Source: JAFECT01 sp035551675
Lineage (GTDB): Bacteria; Pseudomonadota; Alphaproteobacteria; Caulobacterales; Caulobacteraceae
Reading direction: 5' to 3'
DNA length: 64,000 nt
Assembly: GCA_035551675.1 (NCBI GenBank)
Contig: DASZMV010000088.1
Coordinates: 1 to 64,000, forward strand
Shown here: positions 51,718 to 59,060 of the stretch, piece after piece
Numbering within the stretch: the stretch's first letter is position 1
Layout of the letters: each line of letters starts with the position of its first letter
The notes under the pieces: generated by a model
Told to the model about the DNA's origin: nothing
Database searches by the model: none
What the model saw: the letters and a program-made list of their open reading frames with translations, nothing else
Position numbers and translations under genes: made by a program

Positions 51718-52737
51718 ATGTTCCCCAAGGTCATTCCTATCTCCGGCCTAGCTTTCGCAACAGGTCTTTTCCTAAGCCCCGGCCTCGCCTGCGCCCAACC
51801 CGCTCACTCTCCCATCTCCCCCCTCGCCGCCGACATCGCCGCCATGTCCCGCCCCGGCGCAGGCTCGGCCGGTGAGGTTGGCGTCGCCGCCTGGCGCCTC
51901 GACGGATCCGGCCCGCGCCTCCTCTTCCACGCGGACGACGCCTTCCCCATGGCGTCGACGTTCAAGGTTCCGGTCGCGGCCGCGGTGATGCAGCGGGTGC
52001 AGGAGGAGAAGCTGTCGCTCGACCAGATGGTCACGATCGATCCGAACCGCATGGTCGATTCCGAGGTGATCGCCGACCGCTTCATCCATCCGGGCGTGGC
52101 GCTGTCGGTCTATAATTTGATGGAGCTGATGCTGACGCAGAGCGACAACACCGCGGCCGACTACATGACCCAACTGGCCGGCGGGCCGGCGGCGGTGACG
52201 GCGTGGGTGCGCGCCCAGGGCGTCGAGGGGTTGCGCGTCGACGGCGACACCGACGAGATCATCCGCCGGTTTTACCACATGGGCGGCGGGCCGTTCCCCA
52301 AGGCGCTGGAGGCGAAGGTGAAGGCGGATCCGCACGTCGACGCCGAGAGCCTGCTGCCGCAGGCGGAGTTCGACAACGACCCCAGGGACACGACCTCGCC
52401 GCGGGAGATGGCGGAGCTGTTGACGAAGATCTACGGTGGCAAGACGTCGCTGAACCCGCAGAGCACGCGCGTGATCGAGGAGATCATGGCGCGGTGCCGC
52501 ACGGGGGTGAACCGGCTGCGCGGGATGATGCCGCCGGGGACGCAGATGTACGACAAGACCGGCACCATCGGCGGCAGCGTCAACGACGTCGGCGTGATCG
52601 TGCTGCCCGACGGCGGCGAGGTGGTGGTCGCGGTCTACATCAAGGGCAGCGACGCGAGCGAGGACGTGCGCGAGAAGACGATCGCGCAGATCGGTCGGGC
52701 GGTGCGGGATTATTATCTGTACGCGGGCCGGCCCTAG
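51718..52737 (+). CDS. Class A beta-lactamase-like serine hydrolase
   Basis: 339 residues from ATG at 51718; a longer frame exists but lacks a sensible N-terminus. A signal peptide is clear (PISGLAFATGLFLSPGLACA). Active-site motifs: SxxK in MASTFKVP (Ser80), SDN in TQSDNTAAD (Ser142), and KTG in YDKTGTIGG (Lys280). The class A omega-loop Glu166 should fall 36 residues after the SDN serine. That position is Thr178 (in LRVDGDTDEI), with Glu at 180, and the SDN-KTG distance is ~34 residues longer than usual. It may be a divergent beta-lactamase or a related peptidase. Confidence 0.8.
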   Translation: MFPKVIPISGLAFATGLFLSPGLACAQPAHSPISPLAADIAAMSRPGAGSAGEVGVAAWRLDGSGPRLLFHADDAFPMASTFKVPVAAAVMQRVQEEKLSLDQMVTIDPNRMVDSEVIADRFIHPGVALSVYNLMELMLTQSDNTAADYMTQLAGGPAAVTAWVRAQGVEGLRVDGDTDEIIRRFYHMGGGPFPKALEAKVKADPHVDAESLLPQAEFDNDPRDTTSPREMAELLTKIYGGKTSLNPQSTRVIEEIMARCRTGVNRLRGMMPPGTQMYDKTGTIGGSVNDVGVIVLPDGGEVVVAVYIKGSDASEDVREKTIAQIGRAVRDYYLYAGRP

Positions 52738-52746
52738 AGTGCCGTT

Positions 52747-52834
52747 CGCTCTGATTGCATCAGAGCGGCGCTCTAGATTGTTGCTTGGTCGCGGTTTCTG
52801 ACGGCGAACCGGTTTCCACTTCGCCGGAAACCGC
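52747..52834. repeat. Family D element (copy 2), double hairpin
   Basis: First hairpin CGCTCTGAT-TGC-ATCAGAGCG (52747-52767, perfect), 10 bases after the beta-lactamase-like stop and able to act as a terminator. Second hairpin at 52791-52834: GCGGTTTC/GAAACCGC outer stem, GGCGAA/TTCGCC inner stem, and the conserved loop CCGGTTTCCAC. The whole resembles a repeat I recall as abundant in Rhizobiales genomes. Confidence 0.75.
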
Positions 52835-52856
52835 TCTCGGTCGCGCGCGGCCGCGC

Positions 52857-53258
52857 TCAGTACGCCTTGATCTGGTAAATCTGCGAACTCTCGAGTTTGA
52901 AGCGCACCTTTTCGCCGACCGTGACGCCTTGCAGCAGCGCCGGTTTCTCCACCACGAACGGTTTCGAGCCGCGCGGCCAGGCGAGGGCGTCGACCGCGTC
53001 GTAGTCGATGGTGACGCGGCTGTTGGCGGGATCGATGGCGCGGACGACGCCGACGATCTCGATCTGGTTCGCGGGCTTGTCGGGCGCCGGGACGGTTTGC
53101 GACGAACCGCCGGACGAGGACGAACGGTCGCCGCCCTTGCCGCCGCCGCGGCCGCCGTGACGGCCGCCGCCGCCGGATTGGGCCTGTGCGGCGGTCGCGG
53201 CCGCGATGGCGCAGATCGCGAGACAGGCGAGGAAGGGTTTGAGCGAACGGCGGGTCAT
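52857..53258 (-). CDS. Periplasmic CusF-fold protein with altered metal site
   Basis: 133 residues. Signal peptide at 1-27 (RSLKPFLACLAICAIAAATA), a Gly/Ser/Arg-rich linker (28-52), then a CusF_Ec-like domain (about 63-133): EIVGVVRAIDPANSRVTIDY, DALAWPRGSKPFVVEKPALL, VGEKVRFKLES. CusF binds Cu(I)/Ag(I) through a His, a Trp and two Met in the order H...W-P-x-M-x-M. Here the Trp-Pro is kept, but both Met positions read Gly and Lys, and the His position is not His. Metal binding is therefore doubtful. No Cus efflux genes are nearby. Confidence 0.7.
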   Translation of the reverse strand: MTRRSLKPFLACLAICAIAAATAAQAQSGGGGRHGGRGGGKGGDRSSSSGGSSQTVPAPDKPANQIEIVGVVRAIDPANSRVTIDYDAVDALAWPRGSKPFVVEKPALLQGVTVGEKVRFKLESSQIYQIKAY

Positions 53259-53418
53259 GGGGAGGGTCCTGGGCCTGAAATTCGGCCGGAGCGAGGCGGG
53301 TCCGTGGCGGCGGCGATACCGGTTGAACGATGGGCGCGGGCTTTGCCGTCGTAGAAGGACGGCCGGGGACGCGTGCGTCGGGTTTTGCTAAGCTGCCCTC
53401 TGTTTCGGGGGAAGCATC

Positions 53419-53934
53419 ATGGCGCGTTGGTTCGTCTTACCGGTCGTTTTGGCCTGCCTGGCGGGCGCGGCCGCGCCCGCGGCGGCGAAGATCATGCGGT
53501 TTCAGCAGCAGGGCGAAACCGCGTTCGTCTATCACATTCCCGACGACTGGACCGCGAACAGGGAGATCGACAGCGGCGCGGAAACCTTGCGGGGTCCCGG
53601 GCCGGGCGGCGGGCTCATCGCGCTGGCGATCGTCGGCGACGGCCGGACGCTTGCGGATATCGGCGCCAGTTGCATCACGAGCGCGGGCGGAACGCCCGTC
53701 GCGCCGCAGCGGACGCTGACCGTGTCGGGGAAAGAGGCGCTGTACTATGTCGAACCGGGAGTCAGCGGCGGGACGCTGGACATGAAGCTGCTGGTCGTTC
53801 GCGTGGACGCGACGCACGTCGGCATGGCGATGGAGCTGACCTCGCCGCACGCGACGCCGGAACAGGATGCGGTCGCGGATGCGGTCGTGGACAGCATCCG
53901 CGTTTCACCGCCGGATATGTCGTTCGGGAGTTGA
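53419..53934 (+). CDS. Secreted hypothetical protein (171 aa)
   Basis: Signal peptide MARWFVLPVVLACLAGAAAP (cleavage near 23). The mature protein is about 148 residues with alternating beta-like segments (KIMRFQQQGETAFVYHIPDD, GLIALAIVGDGRTLADIGAS, LKLLVVRVDATHVGMAMELT-like) and a single cysteine in SCITSAG. The final part (TPEQDAVADAVVDSIRV) resembles the ends of proteins that measure error-prone fits to PsbP/DUF1795-type folds, which is a weak impression only. No family is claimed. It stands alone, divergent from the CusF-like gene, and is followed by paired A repeats. Confidence 0.55.
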   Translation: MARWFVLPVVLACLAGAAAPAAAKIMRFQQQGETAFVYHIPDDWTANREIDSGAETLRGPGPGGGLIALAIVGDGRTLADIGASCITSAGGTPVAPQRTLTVSGKEALYYVEPGVSGGTLDMKLLVVRVDATHVGMAMELTSPHATPEQDAVADAVVDSIRVSPPDMSFGS

Positions 53935-53944
53935 AACAGAACCG

Positions 53945-54126
53945 GCGCATCTCCCCCCTCTGGGGGGAGACAGCTTGCGAAGCAAGCAGAGGAGGGCCGG
54001 TGCGCCAACGGTCGGTGATAAGTGGGCAAAGGTCGCGCCGCGTTTAGGCGACAATCCCTGGGCGGCGGCGCACCTGCCCTCCTCTGGCGGCTTTGCCGCC
54101 GGTCTCCCCCCAGCGGGGGGAGAGAC
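53945..54126. mobile_element. Paired inverted family A repeats without a gene
   Basis: A3 (53945-54010) and A4 (54062-54126) face each other like A1 and A2 around the DUF559 gene: outer CTCCCCCC...GGGGGGAG hairpins, inner GC hairpins (CTTGCGAAGCAAG in A3, GGCGGCTTTGCCGCC in A4), and inward-facing GAGGAGGGC arms. The 50-base middle has no gene. This is what an internally deleted, non-autonomous form of the DUF559 cassette would look like. It separates the hypothetical gene from ybaB, whose ends converge on it. Confidence 0.65.
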
Positions 54127-54140
54127 GCAGTTACGTGAGC

Positions 54141-54458
54141 TTAGAACCCCAAGCCCGGGATCTTCCCCGCGAACGGACCGGCGGCTTCGCGCATGGCGTC
54201 CTGTTGCACGGTGTCGAGTTTCTTTTTCGCGTCGGCGTGGGCGGCGACGATGAGGTCGGCGAGGATTTCGGGGTCGTCGGCGAGCAGGCTCGGATCGATG
54301 ACGAGCGAGGTCAGGTCGCCGGCGCCCTTGAGCGTCAGTTTCACCATGCCGCCGCCGGAGGTTCCCTCGACCACGGTTTCGGCGAGTTTGGCCTGGGCCT
54401 GCTGCATTTTCTCCTGCATGGCCTGGGCTTGTTTCATCAGGGCGTTGAGGTCGGGCAT
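54141..54458 (-). CDS. ybaB: YbaB/EbfC family nucleoid-associated protein
   Basis: 105 residues, typical length. Starts MPDLNALMKQAQAMQEKMQQ; the conserved parts are AETVVEGTSGGGMVKLTLKG and LADLIVAAHADAKKKLD. It binds DNA as a dimer and shapes the nucleoid. It lies downstream of dnaX on the same strand, the classic dnaX-ybaB order. In many bacteria recR is third in this set, but here it is far away. A family C element is inserted between dnaX and ybaB. Confidence 0.95.
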   Translation of the reverse strand: MPDLNALMKQAQAMQEKMQQAQAKLAETVVEGTSGGGMVKLTLKGAGDLTSLVIDPSLLADDPEILADLIVAAHADAKKKLDTVQQDAMREAAGPFAGKIPGLGF

Positions 54459-54521
54459 CGCAGTAAATACTCAATTGGTTGTTGATCGAATGAGCCGGGC
54501 CACAGACCCAACCCCTTGGCC

Positions 54522-54648
54522 GTCATCCCGGGCTTGTCCCGGGATCCAGGGTTCAGCTCGCAATTACGCGTGTGTGAGCGCTTGCGCGAACCTGCGAACA
54601 GAAGAGTTCACACGCGAACCCCGGGTCCCGGGACAAGCCCGGGATGAC
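54522..54648. repeat. Family C element (copy 1) between dnaX and ybaB
   Basis: Inverted ends GTCATCCCGGGCTTGTCCCG and its reverse complement, extending to GGGTTC/GAACCC, about 33 bp each. The ~60-base centre is related to that of the copy at 62493, which is in the opposite orientation. It can form a long hairpin inside the dnaX-ybaB transcript. Ends of this type are common in alphaproteobacterial genomes. Confidence 0.8.
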
Positions 54649-54675
54649 GGGAAAATAGAAAAGGTTGTGACGCGG

Positions 54676-56478
54676 TCACTCGTCCTCATCTTCGCTCTCC
54701 GCGGTCGTGCCGGCAGTCGGCGCCGGCGGCGCCTCCACCGCGCGGTTGGTGACGCCGATGATTTCGGCGCCGGGGAAGGCGCGTTTGAGGTCGAGGACGA
54801 AGGGGTCCTGGTCGATGGCGGCGCGGACTTCGGCCTTGGCGCGCTGTTCGCGCTCCCACTGGCTTTCGCCGCCGCCGCCGCCTTGGGCCGCGATCAGCCA
54901 GGGCCGGCCGGTCCATTCGCGCAGGCGCATGGCCAGGCGCTTGATCAGGTCGGCCGGCGCCTTGGGCGCGGGTTCGAACTCGATGGCGCCGGGGCGGAAG
55001 GACACCAGGCGCACGAAGCGGTCGACGTCCATCTTCAGGCTGATGTCGCGCTTGGCGGCGATCAGATCCATGACCTCGTCGAAGGATTGCGGATTGGCGA
55101 GCACGTGGGTCTGCGCCGCCGCGACCATGCGCGGCTGAGCCCGCGCGCCGAACTGCGCGACGGTTCCACCGCCGCCGCCTCCGCCGCCTGACGGCGCGCC
55201 GCCGCTGGGCGCGGCGCCCGACTGCAGGCGCTTCAGCGCTTCTTCCGGTCCCGGCAGGTCGCTGGCGTAGGCGATGCGCACGATGGCCATTTCGGCGGCG
55301 GCAGCGGGATCGGGCGCGCGGCGGACTTCGTCGTAGGCCTTCAGCAGCATCTGCCAGACGCGGGCCAGCGATCCCGCACTGACCGCAGCGCCGAGCGCGG
55401 CCATGCGCTGGGCCTGGTCGTTGGGCAGGCGCGTGGCGTCGGGGCCGAGCGTCTTGGCGACGGTGGAGCCGTGCGCGTGTTCGAGCAGGTCGGAGACGAT
55501 CTGCACGGGATCGGCGCCGAAACCGTAGAGGGTGCGAAACTGTTCGAGCGCCTCGGCGGTGCGGCCGCCCATCAGGCTTTCGAACAGTTGGATGGTCTGG
55601 GCGCGGTCGGCGAGGCCGAGCATGTCGCGCACCACCTCGGCCTTGATGATCTGACCGCGGTCGGCCTGGACCAGCGCCTGGTCGAGCAGGCTGAGACCGT
55701 CGCGGACGGAGCCTTCGGCGGCGCGCGCGATCAGCGCGAGGCCTTCGCTTTCGACCAGGGCGCCTTCGGCGGCGCAGACCTTTTCCAGGTGCTTGACCAG
55801 GACCTCGGGTTCGACGCGGCGCAGGTCGAAGCGCTGAGTGCGCGAGAGGATGGTCACCGGGACCTTGCGAATCTCGGTGGTGGCGAAGATGAACTTCACG
55901 TGCGGCGGCGGCTCTTCCAGCGTCTTCAACAGCGCGTTGAACGCCGCGGTCGAGAGCATGTGCACTTCGTCGATGATGTAGACCTTGTTGCGCGCCTCGA
56001 CCGGCGAATAGCGCGCGCCGTCGAGCAGTTCGCGCATCTCGTCGACCTTGGTGCGCGAGGCGGCGTCGAGTTCGAGCACGTCGATGTGGCGGCCCTCGAT
56101 GATCGAGCGGCAGTGACGGCCTTCGACGGTCAGGTCGACGGACGGTTGGTGCACGCTGTCGCTGTCGTAGTTCAGCGCGCGGGCGAGCAGGCGCGCGGTC
56201 GTGGTCTTGCCCACGCCCCTGACGCCGGTGAGCATGAAGGCGTGGGCGATGCGGCCGGTGGCGAAGGCGTTGGTGAGGGTCCTGACCATGGCTTCCTGGC
56301 CGATCAGGTCCTCGAAGGTGCGCGGGCGGTATTTACGCGCCAGCACCGTGTAGGCGGCGCCGTCGGTGGTCGGGGCTGTGGCGGGAGGCCCTCCGAACAT
56401 GTCGGAGGTGTTTTCGTCGCGCGCTTGCGTCTCAGGCCCGTCGGTTTGGCTGTCGAGGGTGAGATCGGCGTCGGTCAT
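54676..56478 (-). CDS. dnaX: DNA polymerase III subunits gamma and tau
   Basis: 600 residues from ATG at 56478 (MTDADLTLDSQTD); an ATG three codons earlier is also possible. AAA+ motifs: RKYRPRTFEDLIGQEAMV, Walker A LTGVRGVGKTTTARLLA (about 75-91), Walker B VYIIDEVHMLSTAAFNALLK, and sensor ATTEIRKVPVTILSRTQRFD. The usual four-cysteine zinc motif is replaced by a shortened version here (only one Cys in the HCRSIIEGRHIDV part). The C-terminal tau part is Ala/Gly-rich and ends in an acidic tail (SEDEDE). It is the clamp-loader core. SRP RNA lies just upstream and ybaB downstream. Confidence 0.95.
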   Translation of the reverse strand: MTDADLTLDSQTDGPETQARDENTSDMFGGPPATAPTTDGAAYTVLARKYRPRTFEDLIGQEAMVRTLTNAFATGRIAHAFMLTGVRGVGKTTTARLLARALNYDSDSVHQPSVDLTVEGRHCRSIIEGRHIDVLELDAASRTKVDEMRELLDGARYSPVEARNKVYIIDEVHMLSTAAFNALLKTLEEPPPHVKFIFATTEIRKVPVTILSRTQRFDLRRVEPEVLVKHLEKVCAAEGALVESEGLALIARAAEGSVRDGLSLLDQALVQADRGQIIKAEVVRDMLGLADRAQTIQLFESLMGGRTAEALEQFRTLYGFGADPVQIVSDLLEHAHGSTVAKTLGPDATRLPNDQAQRMAALGAAVSAGSLARVWQMLLKAYDEVRRAPDPAAAAEMAIVRIAYASDLPGPEEALKRLQSGAAPSGGAPSGGGGGGGGTVAQFGARAQPRMVAAAQTHVLANPQSFDEVMDLIAAKRDISLKMDVDRFVRLVSFRPGAIEFEPAPKAPADLIKRLAMRLREWTGRPWLIAAQGGGGGESQWEREQRAKAEVRAAIDQDPFVLDLKRAFPGAEIIGVTNRAVEAPPAPTAGTTAESEDEDE

Positions 56479-56503
56479 GATGTCCAAAGAAGAGACGAGA
56501 TTC

Positions 56504-56548
56504 GCGCTTTCCGGGCGGTGAACCGGTTTCCACTTCGCCTGAAAGCGC
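56504..56548. repeat. Family D hairpin (copy 3) between SRP RNA and dnaX
   Basis: Outer stem GCGCTTTC/GAAAGCGC, inner part GCGGTGAA/TTCGCC, loop CCGGTTTCCAC. It lies 11 bases beyond the 3' end of the SRP RNA and 26 bases before the dnaX ATG, so it could end the RNA or shape the dnaX leader. Confidence 0.75.
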
Positions 56549-56558
56549 GAGGGGAGAG

Positions 56559-56655
56559 GTGGAGACTGGACATCGACCCGAGGGTGATCTCGTTGCGGCT
56601 GCTTCCTTCCGGACCTGACCGGGTTGGCGAGGCCATCGTCCGCGCCAGTCTCCGG
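56559..56655 (-). ncRNA. ffs: Small bacterial signal recognition particle RNA (4.5S)
   Basis: The minus strand reads GGAGACTGG at the 5' end and CCAGTCTCC at the 3' end, closing a long hairpin of about 95 nt. The invariant SRP core GGTCAGGTCCGGAAGGAAGC (Ffh-binding symmetric and asymmetric loops with the tetraloop region) is at about 56594-56613. Its position just upstream of dnaX is typical for Alphaproteobacteria. It forms the signal recognition particle with Ffh. Confidence 0.95.
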
Positions 56656-56708
56656 GTCCTAATATCGCGGTCCGGAGGGCGGGGTGCAAGCCGCGGCGTG
56701 GCTTAAGG

Positions 56709-57008
56709 GAGTCCACGGACCACACGGAAGGCACGGAAAAGCTGGGGATTGAGCGGCCCATCTATCGGCAAGCGAAGCTTTTGCCGCAGGCCGGCCAAGG
56801 GAGTCCACGGACACACACGGACACACACGGACGGCGTTGCGGGCCGTTCGGGCGTTGCGACCAAATTGGAAGGAATGCGGCGCAAAGCGCCGCTTTGCAG
56901 GCTTTCGGACGCGAGGCCGCACCTTGCACAATTTCCGTGTGCGTCCGTGTGGGTCCGCGGTCCAAATTTTTTGTTTTTTCCGTGAGTTCCGTGCGGTCCG
57001 TGGACTCT
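56709..57008. repeat. Family E element (copy 3), nested inverted repeats
   Basis: The outer arms (56709-56740, GAGTCCACGGACCACACGG..., and 56976-57008, its reverse complement) enclose a second pair (56800-56831, GAGTCCACGGACACACACGG, and 56933-56963). As in copy 1, one complete element sits inside another with slightly different units. The outer right arm touches the stop codon of the next gene (57009). The ~100-base centre has small palindromes but no credible gene. Confidence 0.8.
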
Positions 57009-57311
57009 CTATTCCTGATCGTGGCCGAAGACCGCTCGGCTGGCGGAGGCGAATTCGATCTGGCTGGCGTCGAATTCGAAGTAGCCGCAGGCCTGGGTGA
57101 AGACGGCGACGCCGGCGCCGTCGGCGCTGACGACCAGGAAGGCGGCGTTGAACTGGGCGTGGGAGCCGTCGGCGAAGCTGATTTCGAGGCCCTCGCTGAA
57201 GTCGTCGTCGGTCAGGCCGGCCTGGCGGATCTGGTCGGCGGTGCGGTGCAGGTACGCCGCCAGGGGGTCGGCGAAGCGGCCGAGGATGGGGTCGTCGTCG
57301 ACGGCGCTCAT
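57009..57311 (-). CDS. Hypothetical protein (100 aa)
   Basis: Small acidic cytoplasmic protein starting MSAVDDDPILGRFADPLAAY. It has a helical first half (YLHRTADQIRQAGLTDDDFS) and beta-like strands after (LEISFADGSHAQFNAAFLVV, GVAVFTQACGYFEFDA). No family is recognised. Codon use is like the neighbours and the frame is well supported by its position before the secreted protein gene on the same strand. The downstream end abuts the family E element, so the element may serve as its terminator. Confidence 0.6.
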   Translation of the reverse strand: MSAVDDDPILGRFADPLAAYLHRTADQIRQAGLTDDDFSEGLEISFADGSHAQFNAAFLVVSADGAGVAVFTQACGYFEFDASQIEFASASRAVFGHDQE

Positions 57312-57336
57312 TTTAGCAAACTCATGGGGGGGTTCC

Positions 57337-57753
57337 TTACGGCTTGGGCTGGTAGGCGCGCACGACCCAGCGGCACTGGGCGGTCTTGCAGTTGTCGAAA
57401 CCGATCATCAGCACATAGTCGCCGGGCTTGAGCTGGGCATGGAAGCCGGGGTCGCCCTCGGCCACGGTCTGGCCGTTCTGCTGCAGGATCAGGCCGATGT
57501 CGGCGCAGTCCTCGCCGCAGGAGGCGACCAGGGCGTACTTGCCGTCGGCGGGGATGGAAACCTTGACCTCGCCGGTCTTGCCCTGAAGGGCGGCGCCTTC
57601 GAAGGTCAGGCCGTCGACCGGGGCGCCGAAGCCGGCGGCGTCCATTTCCTTGAGCTGGGCGTTGGCCCAATCGGACGGGGCCGCCGGGGCCGCCGCCGCC
57701 GCGCCCGCGATCAGGGCGGCCAGCGCGCCCACAGCCAAAGCCTTGCCGAACAT
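57337..57753 (-). CDS. Secreted hypothetical protein (138 aa)
   Basis: ATG at 57753. Signal peptide MFGKALAVGALAALIAGAAA (cleavage near 22). The mature protein (~116 residues) has a beta-sandwich feel (LQGKTGEVKVSIPADGKYAL, LKPGDYVLMIGFDNCKTAQC) and four cysteines in two close pairs (SCGEDC and NCKTAQC), likely disulfides, which fits a periplasmic location. No family is recognised. It is upstream of the 100-residue hypothetical gene on the same strand, 25 bases apart, so probably in one transcript. Confidence 0.65.
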   Translation of the reverse strand: MFGKALAVGALAALIAGAAAAAPAAPSDWANAQLKEMDAAGFGAPVDGLTFEGAALQGKTGEVKVSIPADGKYALVASCGEDCADIGLILQQNGQTVAEGDPGFHAQLKPGDYVLMIGFDNCKTAQCRWVVRAYQPKP

Positions 57754-57872
57754 CGGAACTCTCCCACCCTCACCGCGCGCGCAGACCGCACGGCGGCGTG
57801 CGAGCGTCAAGCGACAGTCGCGTGACCGGGTTTCAAGCGGCTAACGGCGGCGCGCGGCTAAACCGTGGCGGA

Positions 57873-58041
57873 GGGGAACACGAAGGCCACGAAGGGCACG
57901 AAGGACACAAAGAAGGATGGAAGGCGGCTTCGCCGCTTTAGGAGCGCGCCGAAGGCGCAGTCAGGGTCCCCTCGCCGATCCGGTTTGATCTGCGACATCT
58001 TCGTGATCTTCGTGGCCCTTCGTGGCCTTCGTGTTCCCCTT
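57873..58041. repeat. Family E-like element (copy 4) with CACGAAG units
   Basis: The left arm (57873-57917) is a run of CACGAAGGC/CACGAAGGG units. The right arm (57996-58041) is its reverse complement (TTCGTGATCTTCGTGGCCCT...). The centre holds GCGGCTTCGCCGC and GCGCGCCGAAGGCGC palindromes. The unit differs from the CACGGA copies, but the architecture is the same. It lies upstream of nudC, divergent from the secreted protein gene, so any promoters must lie close to the starts. Confidence 0.75.
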
Positions 58042-58109
58042 CTCGACCTCCCCTCCCCACCGCCGTTTGGGGGTTCGCGTCGCGGGCGGATGGCGCTAAG
58101 CACACGGCC

Positions 58110-59048
58110 ATGCCGCTCGAGGCCTATGTCAATACGTTTGCGGGCAATCCGCTGGACCGGGGCGGGGATCTTCGGACCGACAAGGCGTGGCTGGAGACGC
58201 ATGCGGCCGACCCCGAGGCGATGGCGGTAGCGCTGTGGACCGGCATGCCGCTGGTGGAAGCGGCGCCGGAAGGCGGGCGGCGGTTGGCCTATCTGCGCGC
58301 GGACCTGGCGCGCGACGCGGTGCGCGGCGATCAGGAGCGGATGCTGTTCCTGGGATTGCACGACAAGACGCCGGTGTTCGCGGTGGAGTTCGAGGGATCG
58401 GCGGATCCGGCGGACGGGCCGTTGCGCGGGCTGGGCGCGTTCGAGGAGCTGCGCGGTCTGGCGCTCGCCCTCCCCGGCCCCGAGGCCGGCATCTGCGCCA
58501 CGGCGAAGAGCCTGTTCGACTGGCGCCGACGGCATCGGTTCTGTTCGGCCTGCGGGCACGAAAGCGAGACCTCGGACGGCGGCTGGAAGCGCGTCTGTCC
58601 CAACTGCAAGGCCGAACATTTCCCGCGCACCGATCCGGTGACCATCATGCTGCCGGTGTTCGGCGACAACTGCCTGCTCGGCCGTGCCGCGTCGTGGCCG
58701 AAGGGGCGGATGTCGGCGCTGGCGGGGTTCGTGGAGCCGGGCGAATCGATCGAGGAGGCGTGCGCACGCGAGCTGAAGGAAGAGGCGGGGTTGCAGGCGC
58801 GGCGCGTGATCTATCACTCGAGCCAGCCGTGGCCGTGGCCGTCGAACTTGATGATCGGTTTGATCGCCGAAGTGGAAAGCGAAGACGCGCGCGCCGACGA
58901 AAGCGAACTGGAAGAGGTGCGCTGGTTCACCCGCGACGAGGCCAAGGCGATGGTGGCGGCGGACGCGGCCGCGCCGGTCGCGATCGCGCCCCCGCTGGCG
59001 ATCGCGCACCATCTGATCAAGGCGTGGTCGGAGGGGTTTCCGAAATAA
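58110..59048 (+). CDS. nudC: NAD(+) diphosphatase / NADH pyrophosphatase
   Basis: 312 residues. Zinc ribbon with four cysteines (RFCSACGHES ... VCPNCKAEHF, about 143-170), Nudix box GFVEPGESIEEACARELKEE (about 206-227), and the NudC specificity signature SQPWPWPSNLM (about 241-251). It splits NAD(H) to NMN and AMP and can remove NAD caps from RNA. Upstream is a family E element, and downstream, 12 bases after the stop, a family B element. Confidence 0.96.
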   Translation: MPLEAYVNTFAGNPLDRGGDLRTDKAWLETHAADPEAMAVALWTGMPLVEAAPEGGRRLAYLRADLARDAVRGDQERMLFLGLHDKTPVFAVEFEGSADPADGPLRGLGAFEELRGLALALPGPEAGICATAKSLFDWRRRHRFCSACGHESETSDGGWKRVCPNCKAEHFPRTDPVTIMLPVFGDNCLLGRAASWPKGRMSALAGFVEPGESIEEACARELKEEAGLQARRVIYHSSQPWPWPSNLMIGLIAEVESEDARADESELEEVRWFTRDEAKAMVAADAAAPVAIAPPLAIAHHLIKAWSEGFPK

Positions 59049-59060
59049 GAGTGCGGCGCA

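Noticed and set aside
52203..52754. 183-codon frame inside the beta-lactamase-like gene
   Set aside because: A +1 shadow frame, rich in Arg/Gly/Asp, lying wholly inside a gene with all three active-site motifs.
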